Positions 37,272-46,915 of a stretch of 64,000 nucleotides of DNA are shown one piece after another; the stretch's first letter is position 1, and every line of letters begins with the position of its first letter. The stretch is from Cellulomonas flavigena DSM 20109 (lineage in GTDB: Bacteria > Actinomycetota > Actinomycetes > Actinomycetales > Cellulomonadaceae): positions 2,542,001-2,606,000 of the forward strand of contig NC_014151.1 in NCBI RefSeq assembly GCF_000092865.1. The letters run 5' to 3'. The notes beneath the pieces were generated by a model. The model was not told the origin of the DNA and made no database searches. It saw nothing but the letters and a program-made list of their open reading frames with translations. A program made the translations under genes and the position numbers.

Positions 37272-38255
37272 TCAGCCGCGCGGCCGGAAGTGGTCCCACC
37301 CGGTCGACGCGACGCACGGCGGGCCTCCTGCGACGCGCACCGGCTCGGACGAGGCCTGCGTCACCGTGCCGACGCGGCGGAACAGGTCGGGCAGCGGCAC
37401 GTCCGGCGGGAACGTGGCCAGCAGGCCGTGGTCCTCCCCGCCCGTGAGCAGCCACGTCGTGACGTCCGCGCCCAGCACGTCGGCAGCCGCCGCCAGACGC
37501 GCCGCGTCGTCGGCGAGCACGTCCAGCGGCTCGTCGAGGTCGATCGTCACCCCGCTCGCGTGCGCGAGGCGCGTCGCGTCGCGCAGCAGGCCGTCGGACA
37601 CGTCCAGCATCGACGTCGCCCCCGCACGCGCCGCTGCGGGACCGGCCTCGAGCGGCGGGTCCGGCACCCGGTGGGCGGCGACCAGACCGGGGTCGACGTC
37701 GGGTGCGCCGGCGAGCAGCAGCTCGAGCCCTGCGGCCGACCAGCCCCGACGCCCCGCGTGCGCGACGACGTCACCGGCGCGGGCGCCGTCCCGCCGCACC
37801 GGCGGCCTCCCCTCGAGGTCACCGTGGGCCGTCACGGACACCACGAGCACGGGACCCGACGACAGGTCCCCACCCACGACGCCCGCGTCCAGCGGACGGC
37901 AGGCGTCCCCCAGCCCGCGCGCGAGCCCCTCCACCCACGCCACCGGCGTCGCACCCGGCACGACGAGCGCGACGACGAGCGCCACCGGGCGCGCGCCCAT
38001 GGCGGCGACGTCCGCGAGGTTCTGCGCGGCGGCCCGGCGCCCCACGTCGTGCCCCGTCGACCACGACGTGCGGAAGTGCACGTCCTCGACCAGCACGTCG
38101 CACGTGACGACGTAGCGGCCGTCCGCGGCGGTCACCACCGCCGCGTCGTCACCGGGCGGCAGCAGCGTCCGGGAGCCGACGGGCAGGAGGGGGAAGATAC
38201 GTGCGAGCAGCTCCTGCTCGGACAGGTCGGTGACGACGGGGTTCGCGACGGGCAC
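37272..38255 (-). CDS. thiL: Thiamine-monophosphate kinase
   Basis: 327 residues. The PurM-like ATPase features GDDAAVV, the DVLVEDVHFR block, AAQNLADVAAMGA, GGDLSSGP and MLDVSDGLLRD match ThiL. It phosphorylates thiamine phosphate to the active cofactor thiamine pyrophosphate. GTG start at 38255 with TAGCGT 6 nt upstream. It is convergent with the acetyltransferase and diverges from the lipoprotein gene. Confidence 0.95.
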   Translation of the reverse strand: MPVANPVVTDLSEQELLARIFPLLPVGSRTLLPPGDDAAVVTAADGRYVVTCDVLVEDVHFRTSWSTGHDVGRRAAAQNLADVAAMGARPVALVVALVVPGATPVAWVEGLARGLGDACRPLDAGVVGGDLSSGPVLVVSVTAHGDLEGRPPVRRDGARAGDVVAHAGRRGWSAAGLELLLAGAPDVDPGLVAAHRVPDPPLEAGPAAARAGATSMLDVSDGLLRDATRLAHASGVTIDLDEPLDVLADDAARLAAAADVLGADVTTWLLTGGEDHGLLATFPPDVPLPDLFRRVGTVTQASSEPVRVAGGPPCVASTGWDHFRPRG

Positions 38256-38340
38256 CCGCCCACGCTAGACGGTCCGCGACCCCGCACCGGGCGTGCCACG
38301 AGGTGCGCGGGCCCCGCCGCCCGCCGGGTACCGTGGCGGC

Positions 38341-38808
38341 GTGCTCCGCCGTGCTACCGCCGTCGCCCTCGTCGGCACCGTGCTGCTGGCGTCCGGGTGC
38401 GCGGCCACCGTCCCCGTCACCGTCGCGCCGTACGCGACCGACCCCGTGTGCGCGTCCGTCGTGCTCGCGCTGCCCACCTCCCTCGGCGAGGGGCTCGACC
38501 GCGTCGACACCGACGCCCAGGCGAGCGCCGCGTGGGGCGACCCGCGCGCGGCGGTGGTGCTGCGTTGCGGCGTCGAGCCCCTCGGTCCGACGACCGACCG
38601 CTGCCAGTCCGTCAGCACCCCCCAGGGTCCGACCATCGACTGGGTGGTGCTCGAGGACCTCGGGGACTGGACGTTCACCACGTACGGGCGCGTGCCCGCG
38701 GTCGAGCTCGTCGTCCCGCAGGCCGTCGCCGCGTCGCGCTCGACGTCGTTCGTCGACCTGCTGGGGCCGGCCGTCGCGCTCACCGAGCAGGAGCGGTCCT
38801 GCCTGTGA
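38341..38808 (+). CDS. DUF3515 family lipoprotein
   Basis: 155 residues from GTG at 38341, which is preceded by TACCGT at 6 nt. A short basic head and hydrophobic stretch end in the lipobox LASGC (Cys about residue 20), so the mature protein is a membrane-anchored lipoprotein. PVCASVVLALP and the spaced cysteines (CGVEP, RCQSV, RSCL) fit DUF3515, an actinobacterial envelope family commonly next to ddl and thiL. Function unknown. Confidence 0.85.
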   Translation: MLRRATAVALVGTVLLASGCAATVPVTVAPYATDPVCASVVLALPTSLGEGLDRVDTDAQASAAWGDPRAAVVLRCGVEPLGPTTDRCQSVSTPQGPTIDWVVLEDLGDWTFTTYGRVPAVELVVPQAVAASRSTSFVDLLGPAVALTEQERSCL

Positions 38809-38818
38809 GTCCGGGCGC

Positions 38819-39988
38819 TCAGCGCAGGCCGGTCGGCCGCTCGAGCGCCAGACCCACGAGCTCGTCGACGAGCGACGCGTAGTCGAGGCCCGAGACCGCC
38901 CACATCCGTGGGTACATCGAGTACGGCGTGAACCCGGGCATGGTGTTGATCTCGTTGACGACGACCTCGCCGTCGGGCGTGACGAACACGTCGACACGCG
39001 CGAGGCCCTCGCACCCGACCGCCTCGAACGCGCGCACGGCGACGTCCTGCACGCGCGCGACGACGTCGTCCGGGAGGTCCGCGGGGCAGGAGAGCGTGAC
39101 GCCCGCCTCGTCGAGGTACTTCGCCTCGAAGTCGTAGAAGCTGTGGCGGGCGTCGGTCACGACGATCTCCCCCGGGAGCGACGCGCGCGGGGGCGCTCCG
39201 GAGCGGCCACCGAGCACACCGCACTCGACCTCGCGGCCGAACAGCGCGGCCTCGACGATGACCTTCGGGTCGTGGACGCGGGCGGCGGCGATCGCGTCCG
39301 CGAGGTCCGCCTTGTCGTCGACGCGCGAGATGCCGAGGCTCGAGCCTGCGCGGGCCGGCTTGACGAACAGCGGCAGGCCGAGGTCGGCGACCACGGCGTC
39401 GAGCGTCGCCGCGTCCGGCTCGCGCCCCGGCGGCAGCACACGGAACGGTCCCACCGCGAGCCCGGAGCCCGCGAGGACGAGCTTCATCATGTGCTTGTCC
39501 ATGCCGACCGCGGAGGCCAGCACACCCGAGCCGACGTAGCGCACGTCGGCGAGCTCGAGCATGCCCTGCAGCGTGCCGTCCTCACCGAAAGGCCCGTGGA
39601 GCAGCGGGAACACGACGTCGACCGCGCCCAGCGGGGCACCGAGGACGCCGTCGCGCAGCACCTGGACCTCGCGGTCCGTCGTGCCCTGCGGGAGCAGGAC
39701 GTGCGTCGCGGTGTCCTCGACGCGCGGCAGGCGCCCGTCGCGGATCGCCCAGTGGTCCGCGTCGTCGTCCGCGAGCACCCACCGGCCGTCCGACGTGATG
39801 CCGACGGCCACGACGTCGTAGCGGTCTCGGTCGATCGCGCGCAGCACACCGCCGGCCGTCGCACAGCTGATCGCGTGCTCACCGGAGCGACCCCCGAACA
39901 GCACCATGACCCGGGGGCGACGCCCCGGGGGGGTCCCGTCGCCGGGGGGTGCGCCGTCGTCGGTCGGGGGGGTCCTCGTGGCGTCCAT
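38819..39988 (-). CDS. ddl: D-alanine--D-alanine ligase
   Basis: 389 residues. The N-terminal VMVLFGGRSGEHAISCATAG, then PLLHGPFGEDGTLQG, the ATP-grasp loop FVKPARAGSSLGISRV and the C-terminal metal-binding NEINTMPGFTP are intact. It makes the D-Ala-D-Ala dipeptide for peptidoglycan; the GSSLGISRV and EINTMPGFTPYSMYP blocks fit a D-Ala rather than D-Lac ligase, though that is only a similarity argument. There is a 20-residue Pro/Asp-rich lead. Confidence 0.95.
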   Translation of the reverse strand: MDATRTPPTDDGAPPGDGTPPGRRPRVMVLFGGRSGEHAISCATAGGVLRAIDRDRYDVVAVGITSDGRWVLADDDADHWAIRDGRLPRVEDTATHVLLPQGTTDREVQVLRDGVLGAPLGAVDVVFPLLHGPFGEDGTLQGMLELADVRYVGSGVLASAVGMDKHMMKLVLAGSGLAVGPFRVLPPGREPDAATLDAVVADLGLPLFVKPARAGSSLGISRVDDKADLADAIAAARVHDPKVIVEAALFGREVECGVLGGRSGAPPRASLPGEIVVTDARHSFYDFEAKYLDEAGVTLSCPADLPDDVVARVQDVAVRAFEAVGCEGLARVDVFVTPDGEVVVNEINTMPGFTPYSMYPRMWAVSGLDYASLVDELVGLALERPTGLR

Positions 39989-40066
39989 CGCGCACAGACC
40001 CTACCCTCCCGCCCGGTACACGGTCGCAGCGGCCACCGCCCGGACCTCCGGCGTAGCCTGCCTCGG

Positions 40067-41296
40067 GTGACGACCCCTGCACCCGCCTCCTCCGGCCGGC
40101 CGGCCCCGCACCCGGCCGGCGTGTCCCCGCGCACGCTCGCGGTCAGCGCCGGGCGCCCGGCGCGCACGCCCGGCGGCAGCCTCAACCCGCCCGTCGTCCT
40201 CACGTCGACGTTCGTCTCGCAGGGCACGCCCGGGGCCGGCGAGCACCTCTACGGCCGTATCGGGACGCCCGCGTGGGAGCCGTTCGAGGAGGCGCTGGCC
40301 GCCCTGGAGCGCACCGACCACGCCGCCGCGGGGCTGCGTGCCGACGGGCCGCCGGCCACGGTCTTCGCGTCCGGCATGGCAGCGATCGACGCGGCCCTCG
40401 CCCTCGTGCCCGTCGGCGGGCGCGTGGTCGTCCCACGGCACGCCTACCAGGTCACGCTCGTACTCCTGCGCGAGCAGGCCGAGCGTGGCCTGCTGCGCGT
40501 CGAGCCCGTCGACGTCGCCGACACCGACGCCGTGGTCGCCGCGGTGCACGGGAGCGACGAGCCCGCTGCGGCGCTCTGGCTGGAGTCCCCCACCAACCCG
40601 ATGCTCGAGGTCGCCGACGTGCCGGCGCTCGTCGCCGCCGCCCACGAGGTCGGCGCGCTGGTGGTCGTCGACAGCACGTTCGCCACGCCGCTGGTGCAGC
40701 GGCCCCTCGCGCACGGCGCCGACGTCGTCCTGCACTCCGTCACGAAGTACCTGGCGGGCCACTCCGACGTCGTGCTGGGGGCGACCGTCACGGACGACCC
40801 CGCCCTGCACGCGCGCCTCGTGGCCCACCGCACGACGCACGGCGCGATCGCCGGGCCGTTCGAGGTGTGGCTGGCGCTGCGCGGGCTGCGCACGCTGGCG
40901 CTGCGCGTCGAGCGGGCACAGGCCAACGCCGGGGAGATCGCGCGGCGCCTCGCCGGTCACCCCGACGTCGTCGAGGTCCGCTACCCCGGCCTGCCCGCGG
41001 ACCCCGGGCACGCACGAGCAGCCGCACAGATGGACGGGTTCGGCGCCGTCCTCGGTCTGCGGCCCGCGGGCGGGGCCACCGGTGCGGACGCGCTCGTGGC
41101 AGCAGTGGAGCTGTGGGTGCCCGCGACGAGCCTCGGCGGGGTCGAGTCGACCCTCGAGCGTCGCCGCCGGTTCGCCACCGAGTCGCTGACGGTCCCCGAG
41201 GACCTCGTGCGCCTGTCGGTCGGCATCGAGGACGTCGAGGACCTGTGGGCGGACCTCGAACGCGCGCTGACGGCTGCGCGCGGCGCGCGGGCCTGA
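40067..41296 (+). CDS. Trans-sulfuration PLP-dependent enzyme (cystathionine gamma-synthase/lyase family)
   Basis: 409 residues from GTG at 40067, 7 nt after a TAGCCT box. PLP contacts: ASGMAAIDAAL, the Tyr/Arg region YGRIGTPAWEPFEEALA, WLESPTNPMLEV, VVDSTFATPL, and the Lys in HSVTKYLAGHSDVVLG. The C-terminal ATSLGGVESTLERR is also conserved. The family includes cystathionine gamma-synthase, gamma-lyase and methionine gamma-lyase; the sequence alone does not decide between them. It diverges from ddl and is monocistronic. Confidence 0.88.
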   Translation: MTTPAPASSGRPAPHPAGVSPRTLAVSAGRPARTPGGSLNPPVVLTSTFVSQGTPGAGEHLYGRIGTPAWEPFEEALAALERTDHAAAGLRADGPPATVFASGMAAIDAALALVPVGGRVVVPRHAYQVTLVLLREQAERGLLRVEPVDVADTDAVVAAVHGSDEPAAALWLESPTNPMLEVADVPALVAAAHEVGALVVVDSTFATPLVQRPLAHGADVVLHSVTKYLAGHSDVVLGATVTDDPALHARLVAHRTTHGAIAGPFEVWLALRGLRTLALRVERAQANAGEIARRLAGHPDVVEVRYPGLPADPGHARAAAQMDGFGAVLGLRPAGGATGADALVAAVELWVPATSLGGVESTLERRRRFATESLTVPEDLVRLSVGIEDVEDLWADLERALTAARGARA

Positions 41297-41354
41297 CGGC
41301 GGGCGGCGGCGAGGCGCGGCTGCTGCGCCGGCACCCTGCACGAGGTGCGGGGCG

Positions 41355-42386
41355 TCAGACGCCCTCGGCCTTGTGGGGGCGCGCCAGCAGCAGACCGGCG
41401 AGGCGGTCGACCGGCAGCCCCTCGTGCAGCACCTGCACGACCGCGGACGTGATGGGCATCTCGACACCCAGGGACGTCGCGAGCGCCAGGACCGAGCGGC
41501 AGGACTTCACGCCCTCGGCCGTCCCCCCGGTCGCCACGACCGCCTCGTCGAGGCCCATGCCACGGCCGATGTGCACACCCAGCGTGTGGTTGCGCGAGTC
41601 GGGCGACGCGCAGGTCGCCATGAGGTCGCCCATCCCGGCCAGCCCGGGGAACGTCTCGGCGTCGGCACCCAGCGCGAGCCCGAGCCGCGTGATCTCCACC
41701 AGCCCGCGCGTGATCACCGTCGCCATCGTGTTGTAGCCCATGCCCCGGCCCTGCGAGATGCCGACGGCCAGTGCGATGACGTTCTTCACGGCACCGCACA
41801 GCTCCACGCCGACGACGTCGGGGTTGGTGTACGGGCGGAAGTACGACGACGCGCAGGCGCGCGCCACGAGACGGGCCGTCGTGTCGCTCGTCGACGCCAC
41901 GACCGTGGCCGTGGGCTGCCGCAGCGCGATCTCGCGCGCGAGGTTCGGCCCGGAGAGCACCGCGACGCGGCTCGCGTCGACGCCCAGGCTCTGGGCCACG
42001 ACCTCGCTCATGCGCTGGTCGGTGTCGAGCTCGACGCCCTTCATGAGCGAGACGACGACCGCGTGCGGCGGCACCGCGTCCGCGAGGGGCACGAGCACGT
42101 CACGCGCGCGCTGGGACGGCACGGCGACCGCCACGACGTCGGCGCCCGCGACCGCGGTGTGGGCGTCGAGGGTCGCCGTGACACCCGCGGGCAGGTCGAT
42201 GCCGGGCAGGTAGCGGGAGTTGCGGCCCTCGCGGGCGATCTCGTCGACGGTCGCCGCGTCACGGCCCCACACCGTCACCGCGCAGCCCGCGTCGGCCAGC
42301 ACCGCGGCGAAGGTCGTGCCCCAGCTGCCGGAGCCGAGCACGGTCGCGCGCAGCGCCTCCGCCGGCGCCGTCGGGTCGGCGGTCAC
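41355..42386 (-). CDS. gpsA: NAD(P)-dependent glycerol-3-phosphate dehydrogenase
   Basis: 343 residues, GTG start overlapping the plsC stop by 4 nt. The Rossmann motif VLGSGSWGTTFAAVLA (about 16-31), SLMKGVELDT, LSGPNLAREIA and the catalytic Lys in GAVKNVIALAVGISQG identify GpsA. It makes sn-glycerol 3-phosphate for phospholipid synthesis, and here it is coupled to the acyltransferase gene. Confidence 0.97.
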   Translation of the reverse strand: MTADPTAPAEALRATVLGSGSWGTTFAAVLADAGCAVTVWGRDAATVDEIAREGRNSRYLPGIDLPAGVTATLDAHTAVAGADVVAVAVPSQRARDVLVPLADAVPPHAVVVSLMKGVELDTDQRMSEVVAQSLGVDASRVAVLSGPNLAREIALRQPTATVVASTSDTTARLVARACASSYFRPYTNPDVVGVELCGAVKNVIALAVGISQGRGMGYNTMATVITRGLVEITRLGLALGADAETFPGLAGMGDLMATCASPDSRNHTLGVHIGRGMGLDEAVVATGGTAEGVKSCRSVLALATSLGVEMPITSAVVQVLHEGLPVDRLAGLLLARPHKAEGV

Positions 42387-43111
42387 GCCGCGTCACCCGT
42401 CGTGCGCCGCCGACGCATGTCGAAGCGCTCCGCGGGCGCCTGCTCGCCGCGCACCTGCTCGAGGAGCTCGGTGATCGCCGTCATGACCCGCTCGGTGGCC
42501 TCGCGCAGCGTCGCTGTGTCGTGCGGCCGGTCGTACAGGTCCGACAGGTCGACCGGCGGGCCCGCGACGACCGTGACCTTCTTGCGCGGGAACGGCTTGA
42601 GCACCTTCGCGTAGCGACCGAGCAGGTCCTGCATGCCCCACTGCGCGACGGGCACGACGGGCGCGCGCGTCGTGAGCGCGAGCCGCGCCACACCCGTGCG
42701 GCCCACCATCGGCCACAGGTCGGGGTCACGCGTCAGGGTGCCCTCGGGGAAGACGGCGACGCACTCCCCCGCGCCCACGGCCGCGACGGCCGACCGCAGC
42801 GAGTCCCCCGCGGCGGCCGTGTCGCGGTGCACCGGGATCTGCCCGGTCGCGCGCAGCACGCGCCCCACCACGGGCACCCGGAACAGCGACGACTTGGCCA
42901 GCACGCGCGGCACGTGGCCGTGGTCCCACAGGTAGTGCGCGAAGGTCAGCGGGTCCACCTCCGTGAGGTGGTTCGCGACGGCGATGAAGCCGCCCTCGGA
43001 GGGCAGGTGCTCGGCACCGTGCCAGTCGGGACGGGTGGTCGCGAACAGGAACGTGCGCACGATCCGTGCGACGTTGCGGTAGGCGAGGTTGGAGCGGGCG
43101 GGCGACGGCAC
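42383..43111 (-). CDS. 1-acylglycerol-3-phosphate O-acyltransferase (PlsC family)
   Basis: 242 residues, GTG start. The HX4D acyltransferase motif is NHLTEVDP (about 47-54); the second motif FPEGTLTRDP binds the glycerol phosphate; VVPVAQWGMQ follows. It adds the second acyl chain to form phosphatidate at the membrane. The plsC-gpsA pair is co-transcribed, 36 nt after murA. Confidence 0.92.
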   Translation of the reverse strand: MPSPARSNLAYRNVARIVRTFLFATTRPDWHGAEHLPSEGGFIAVANHLTEVDPLTFAHYLWDHGHVPRVLAKSSLFRVPVVGRVLRATGQIPVHRDTAAAGDSLRSAVAAVGAGECVAVFPEGTLTRDPDLWPMVGRTGVARLALTTRAPVVPVAQWGMQDLLGRYAKVLKPFPRKKVTVVAGPPVDLSDLYDRPHDTATLREATERVMTAITELLEQVRGEQAPAERFDMRRRRTTGDAA

Positions 43112-43147
43112 GGGAACCGATGGTAGCCGTGGAGACGACGACGTCCG

Positions 43148-44479
43148 TCAGCGACGGGCGTCGTCCGCGCGGCTGAACTGCGCGCCGAGCGCCTCGAGCT
43201 TGTCGGTGAAACGCTCGTACCCGCGGTCGATGAGGCTGATGCCCCGCACCGCCGACGTGCCCTTGGCCGCGAGCGCCGCGATGAGGTGGCTGAACCCTCC
43301 GCGCAGGTCCGGCACCTCGATCTCGGCGGCCGACAGCGGGGTCGGTCCGGAGATGACGGCCGAGTGGTAGAAGTTGCGCTGCCCGAACCGGCACGGCCGA
43401 CCACCCAGGCACTCCTTGTAGACCTGGATGGTCGCGCCCATGCCCAGGAGCGCCTCGACGAACCCGAAGCGGTTCTCGTACACCGTCTCGTGCACGATCG
43501 ACAGGCCGCGGGCCTGCGTGAGCGCGACGACGAGCGGCTGCTGCCAGTCGGTCATGAAGCCGGGGTGCACGTCCGTCTCGAGCTGGATCGAGCGCAGGTC
43601 GCCGCCTGGGTGGAAGAACCGGATGCCGTGGTCGTCGATCGTGAACTCACCGCCGACCTTGCGGAAGGTGTTGAGGAACGTCGTCATCTCCGGCTGCGTC
43701 GCGCCGCGCACGTACACGTCGCCGCCGGTCGCCAGCGCCGCCGACGCCCACGAGGCCGCCTCGATGCGGTCGGCCAGCGCCGTGTGCTGGAACCCGACCA
43801 GGCGCTCGACGCCCTCGATGCGGATGACACGGTCGGTGGCGACCGAGATGATGGCGCCCATCTTCTGCAGGACGTTGATGAGGTCCATGATCTCGGGCTC
43901 GATGGCCGCGTTGGACAGCTCGGTGATGCCCTCCGCGCGCACGGCCGTCAGCAGGAGCTGCTCGGTGGCCCCGACGCTCGGGTACGGCAGGGCGATCTTG
44001 GTGCCCTGCAGGCGGTGCGGCGCACGGATGCGGATGCCGTTCTCGGTCTTGTCCACCACGGCGCCGAACTGCCGCAGGATGTCGAGGTGGTAGTTGATCG
44101 GCCGGTCCCCGATGCGGCAGCCGCCGAGGTCGGGGATGAACGCCTCCCCGAGACGGTGCAGCAGCGGGCCGCAGAACAGGATCGGGATGCGGCTCGAGCC
44201 GGCGTGCGCGTCGATGTCCGCGACGTGCGCGGACTCGACGTCCGTCGGGTCGAGGCTGATCGTCCCCGCGTCGTCGTCGATCTCGACCTTCACGCCGTGC
44301 AGGCGCAGCAGGCCGGACACCACGGCCACGTCGCGGATCGCCGGGACGTTGCGCAGCTCGCTCGGCGTCTCGCCGAGCAGTGCCGCGACCATCGCCTTGG
44401 AGACGAAGTTCTTGGCCCCCCGGACGGTGATCTCTCCCCGCAGCGGGTTGCCACCGTCGACGTACAGCAGGTCGCTCAT
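43148..44479 (-). CDS. murA: UDP-N-acetylglucosamine 1-carboxyvinyltransferase
   Basis: 443 residues from ATG at 44479. The two-domain EPSP-synthase-like fold is seen from RGAKNFVSKAMVAALLG at the N-terminus. The flexible active-site loop is LGGCRIGDRP with Cys121 (equivalent to E. coli Cys115). It transfers enolpyruvate from PEP to UDP-GlcNAc, the first committed peptidoglycan step. Having Cys rather than Asp at this position is the form that fosfomycin modifies covalently, unlike mycobacterial MurA. It precedes plsC-gpsA. Confidence 0.95.
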   Translation of the reverse strand: MSDLLYVDGGNPLRGEITVRGAKNFVSKAMVAALLGETPSELRNVPAIRDVAVVSGLLRLHGVKVEIDDDAGTISLDPTDVESAHVADIDAHAGSSRIPILFCGPLLHRLGEAFIPDLGGCRIGDRPINYHLDILRQFGAVVDKTENGIRIRAPHRLQGTKIALPYPSVGATEQLLLTAVRAEGITELSNAAIEPEIMDLINVLQKMGAIISVATDRVIRIEGVERLVGFQHTALADRIEAASWASAALATGGDVYVRGATQPEMTTFLNTFRKVGGEFTIDDHGIRFFHPGGDLRSIQLETDVHPGFMTDWQQPLVVALTQARGLSIVHETVYENRFGFVEALLGMGATIQVYKECLGGRPCRFGQRNFYHSAVISGPTPLSAAEIEVPDLRGGFSHLIAALAAKGTSAVRGISLIDRGYERFTDKLEALGAQFSRADDARR

Positions 44480-44564
44480 GCACACATCGTCCCTCACCGC
44501 GGCGCGTGCGCACGTCATCCGCGGCCCGGAATCCGCCGTCGTCGCAGAACCCTCACAACACGAG

Positions 44565-44600
44565 CGGGCGGGCCCGCGGCCTGGACCGCGGACCCGCCCG
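44565..44600 (-). terminator. Terminator after leuD
   Basis: A 15-position stem with one mismatch (44565-44579 with 44586-44600, CGGGCGGG-C-CCGCGG against CCGCGG-A-CCCGCCCG) and a 6-nt loop, 35 nt past the leuD stop on the minus strand. It separates leuCD from murA. Confidence 0.8.
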
Positions 44601-44634
44601 GACGACCTCGCAGGTCAGGGGCTCGACGAGAGAC

Positions 44635-45303
44635 TCAGCCTGCGCGCGTGGGGCCGAGATCGAGCGACACGACCGGACGCGCCGGACGCACCGGCACCGG
44701 CGGCAGGTGCTTCGCCGGCAGCGTGGCGGGACGCCAGGACTCGCGGCGCTGCTCGAAGGCCGTGATCTCGTCCGCGTGCTGCAGCGTCAGCCCGATGTCG
44801 TCCAGACCCTCGATGAGGCGCCAGCGCGTGTAGTCGTCGACCTGGAAGGGCACGACGACGTCGTCGCAGGTCACGGTGCGCGACTCGAGGTCGACGGTCA
44901 CCTCGGTGCCCGGCCGCGTCTCGAGGATCTTCCACAGCAGCTCGACGTCCTCCTGGGCGACCTGCGCGGCGAGCAGACCCTGCTTGCCGGAGTTGCCGCG
45001 GAAGATGTCGGCGAAACGCGCCGAGATGACGACGCGGAAGCCGTAGTCCTTCAGCGCCCACACCGCGTGCTCGCGCGACGAGCCCGTGCCGAAGTCCGGG
45101 CCGGCGACGAGCACCGAACCGGCGCGGTACGCGTCCTGGTTGAGGACGAACTCCGGGTCGCCGCGCCACGCCGCGAACAGCGCGTCCTCGAAGCCCGTGC
45201 GCGTGACCCGCTTGAGGTACACGGCGGGGATGATCTGGTCGGTGTCGACGTTGCTGCGACGCAGCGGGACGCCGACCCCGGTGTGCTGGGTGAACTTCTC
45301 CAT
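44635..45303 (-). CDS. leuD: 3-isopropylmalate dehydratase small subunit
   Basis: 222 residues. [31 protein letters not shown], then [17 protein letters not shown] and [17 protein letters not shown], are LeuD motifs forming the swivelling domain of the aconitase-type enzyme. It acts with LeuC to isomerise 2- to 3-isopropylmalate in leucine synthesis. It starts 30 nt after leuC. Confidence 0.97.
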   Translation of the reverse strand: MEKFTQHTGVGVPLRRSNVDTDQIIPAVYLKRVTRTGFEDALFAAWRGDPEFVLNQDAYRAGSVLVAGPDFGTGSSREHAVWALKDYGFRVVISARFADIFRGNSGKQGLLAAQVAQEDVELLWKILETRPGTEVTVDLESRTVTCDDVVVPFQVDDYTRWRLIEGLDDIGLTLQHADEITAFEQRRESWRPATLPAKHLPPVPVRPARPVVSLDLGPTRAG

Positions 45304-45333
45304 GAGGGTTTCCTGCCTGCTTCTCGGGGGGCG

Positions 45334-46797
45334 TCAGACGGTCTGCAGCGCGTCGTCGGGGCTGAGCGGGCTGCCGTCGGGGACGGGCACGTCGGCGCCG
45401 AGGTCGGCGACCGACGAGAGCGTGCCGCGGATGGCCGTCGCGGCGGCGACGAGCGGCGACACGAGGTGCGTGCGCCCGCCCTTGCCCTGGCGGCCCTCGA
45501 AGTTGCGGTTGGACGTGGACGCCGAGCGCTCCTGCGGCGCGAGCTGGTCCGGGTTCATGCCCAGGCACATCGAGCAGCCGGCGTTGCGCCACTCCGCGCC
45601 GAAGTCGAGGAAGATCTGGTCCAGGCCCTCGGCCTCGGCCTGCAGGCGCACGCGCGCGGACGCCGGCACGACCAGGACGCGCACGTCGTCGGCCTTCTTG
45701 CGGCCCTTGACGAGCTTGGCGACGGCCCGCAGGTCCTCGATGCGGCCGTTGGTGCAGGAGCCGATGAAGACCGTGTCGACCTTGATGTCGCGCAGCGGCT
45801 GCCCCGGCGTCAGGCCCATGTACTCGATGGCACGCTCGGCGGCGACGCGTTCGTTGGCGTCGGCGATCTCCTCCGGCACCGGCACGTTGCCCGACAGCGG
45901 CAGGCCCTGGCCGGGGTTGGTGCCCCACGTGACGAACGGCTCGAGGTCGGCCGCCTCGAGGACGACCTCGGCGTCGAACACCGCGTCGTCGTCGGTGCGC
46001 AGCGTCCGCCAGTACTCGACGGCCGCGTCCCAGTCGGCACCCTCGGGCGCGTGCGGGCGACCCTTCAGGTACTCGAACGTCGTCTCGTCGGGGGCGATCA
46101 TGCCCGCGCGCGCACCGGCCTCGATCGACATGTTGCAGATCGTCATCCGCCCCTCCATCGAGAGGTTGCGGATCGCCTCGCCGCGGTACTCCAGGACGTA
46201 GCCCTGGCCGCCGCCGGTCCCGATCCTGGCGATGATCGCGAGGATGATGTCCTTGGCGCTCGCACCGATCGGCAGCTGGCCGTTGACGGTGATCGCCATC
46301 GTCTTGAACGGCGCCAGCGGGAGCGTCTGGGTCGCGAGCACGTGCTCGACCTCGCTGGTGCCGATGCCGAACGCGAGCGCACCGAACGCGCCGTGCGTCG
46401 AGGTGTGCGAGTCGCCGCAGACGACCGTCAGGCCGGGCTGGGTGAGCCCGAGCTGGGGCCCGACCTGGTGGACGATCCCCTGGTCGGCGTCGCCCAGCGA
46501 GTGGATGCGGACACCGAACTCCGCGGCGTTGTTGCGCAGCGTCTCGATCTGCGTCCGGCTCGTCGCGTCGGCGATCGGACGGTCGATGTCGAGCGTGGGG
46601 GTGTTGTGGTCCTCGGTCGCGAGCGTGAGGTCGGGGCGACGGACCTGACGGCCGGCGAGGCGGAGCCCCTCGAACGCCTGCGGGCTCGTGACCTCGTGCA
46701 CCAGGTGCAGGTCGATGTACAGCAGGTCGGGCGCACCGTCCGTGCCACGGCGCACGACGTGCGCCTCCCAGACCTTCTCCGCCAGCGTGCCGGCCAT
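45334..46797 (-). CDS. leuC: 3-isopropylmalate dehydratase large subunit
   Basis: 487 residues, ATG with AGGAA upstream. The [4Fe-4S] ligands are in [10 protein letters not shown] and in [29 protein letters not shown] and [16 protein letters not shown] are further family blocks. It is full length. Expression probably depends on the divergent IclR-type regulator, as in other Actinobacteria. Confidence 0.98.
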   Translation of the reverse strand: MAGTLAEKVWEAHVVRRGTDGAPDLLYIDLHLVHEVTSPQAFEGLRLAGRQVRRPDLTLATEDHNTPTLDIDRPIADATSRTQIETLRNNAAEFGVRIHSLGDADQGIVHQVGPQLGLTQPGLTVVCGDSHTSTHGAFGALAFGIGTSEVEHVLATQTLPLAPFKTMAITVNGQLPIGASAKDIILAIIARIGTGGGQGYVLEYRGEAIRNLSMEGRMTICNMSIEAGARAGMIAPDETTFEYLKGRPHAPEGADWDAAVEYWRTLRTDDDAVFDAEVVLEAADLEPFVTWGTNPGQGLPLSGNVPVPEEIADANERVAAERAIEYMGLTPGQPLRDIKVDTVFIGSCTNGRIEDLRAVAKLVKGRKKADDVRVLVVPASARVRLQAEAEGLDQIFLDFGAEWRNAGCSMCLGMNPDQLAPQERSASTSNRNFEGRQGKGGRTHLVSPLVAAATAIRGTLSSVADLGADVPVPDGSPLSPDDALQTV

Positions 46798-46915
46798 GTT
46801 CGTCGTTCCTTCCGTCCGGGCGAGGGCTCCCGGGTCGTCGAGTCCAGGGCCGTGTGCCGAGGGTCTCGTTTTCCCTCGGCTTGCATCTCAGCCTGCGAGA
46901 CGCCAATATCGACCT
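46798..46915. promoter_or_regulatory. leuCD / IclR-regulator divergent control region
   Basis: A 118-bp gap of lower GC. An inverted repeat TCTC-AGCCTGC-GAGA lies near 46885-46899, next to TTTTCCCTCGG and CAATATCGACC just before the regulator ATG. It is the natural place for NdgR/LeuR binding; the exact operator is my inference. Confidence 0.5.

Noticed and set aside
37272..38255. A TPP riboswitch near thiL
   Set aside because: The thiL gene appears leaderless (TAGCGT 6 nt before the start), leaving no room for a riboswitch, and no TPP-box sequence is visible around it.
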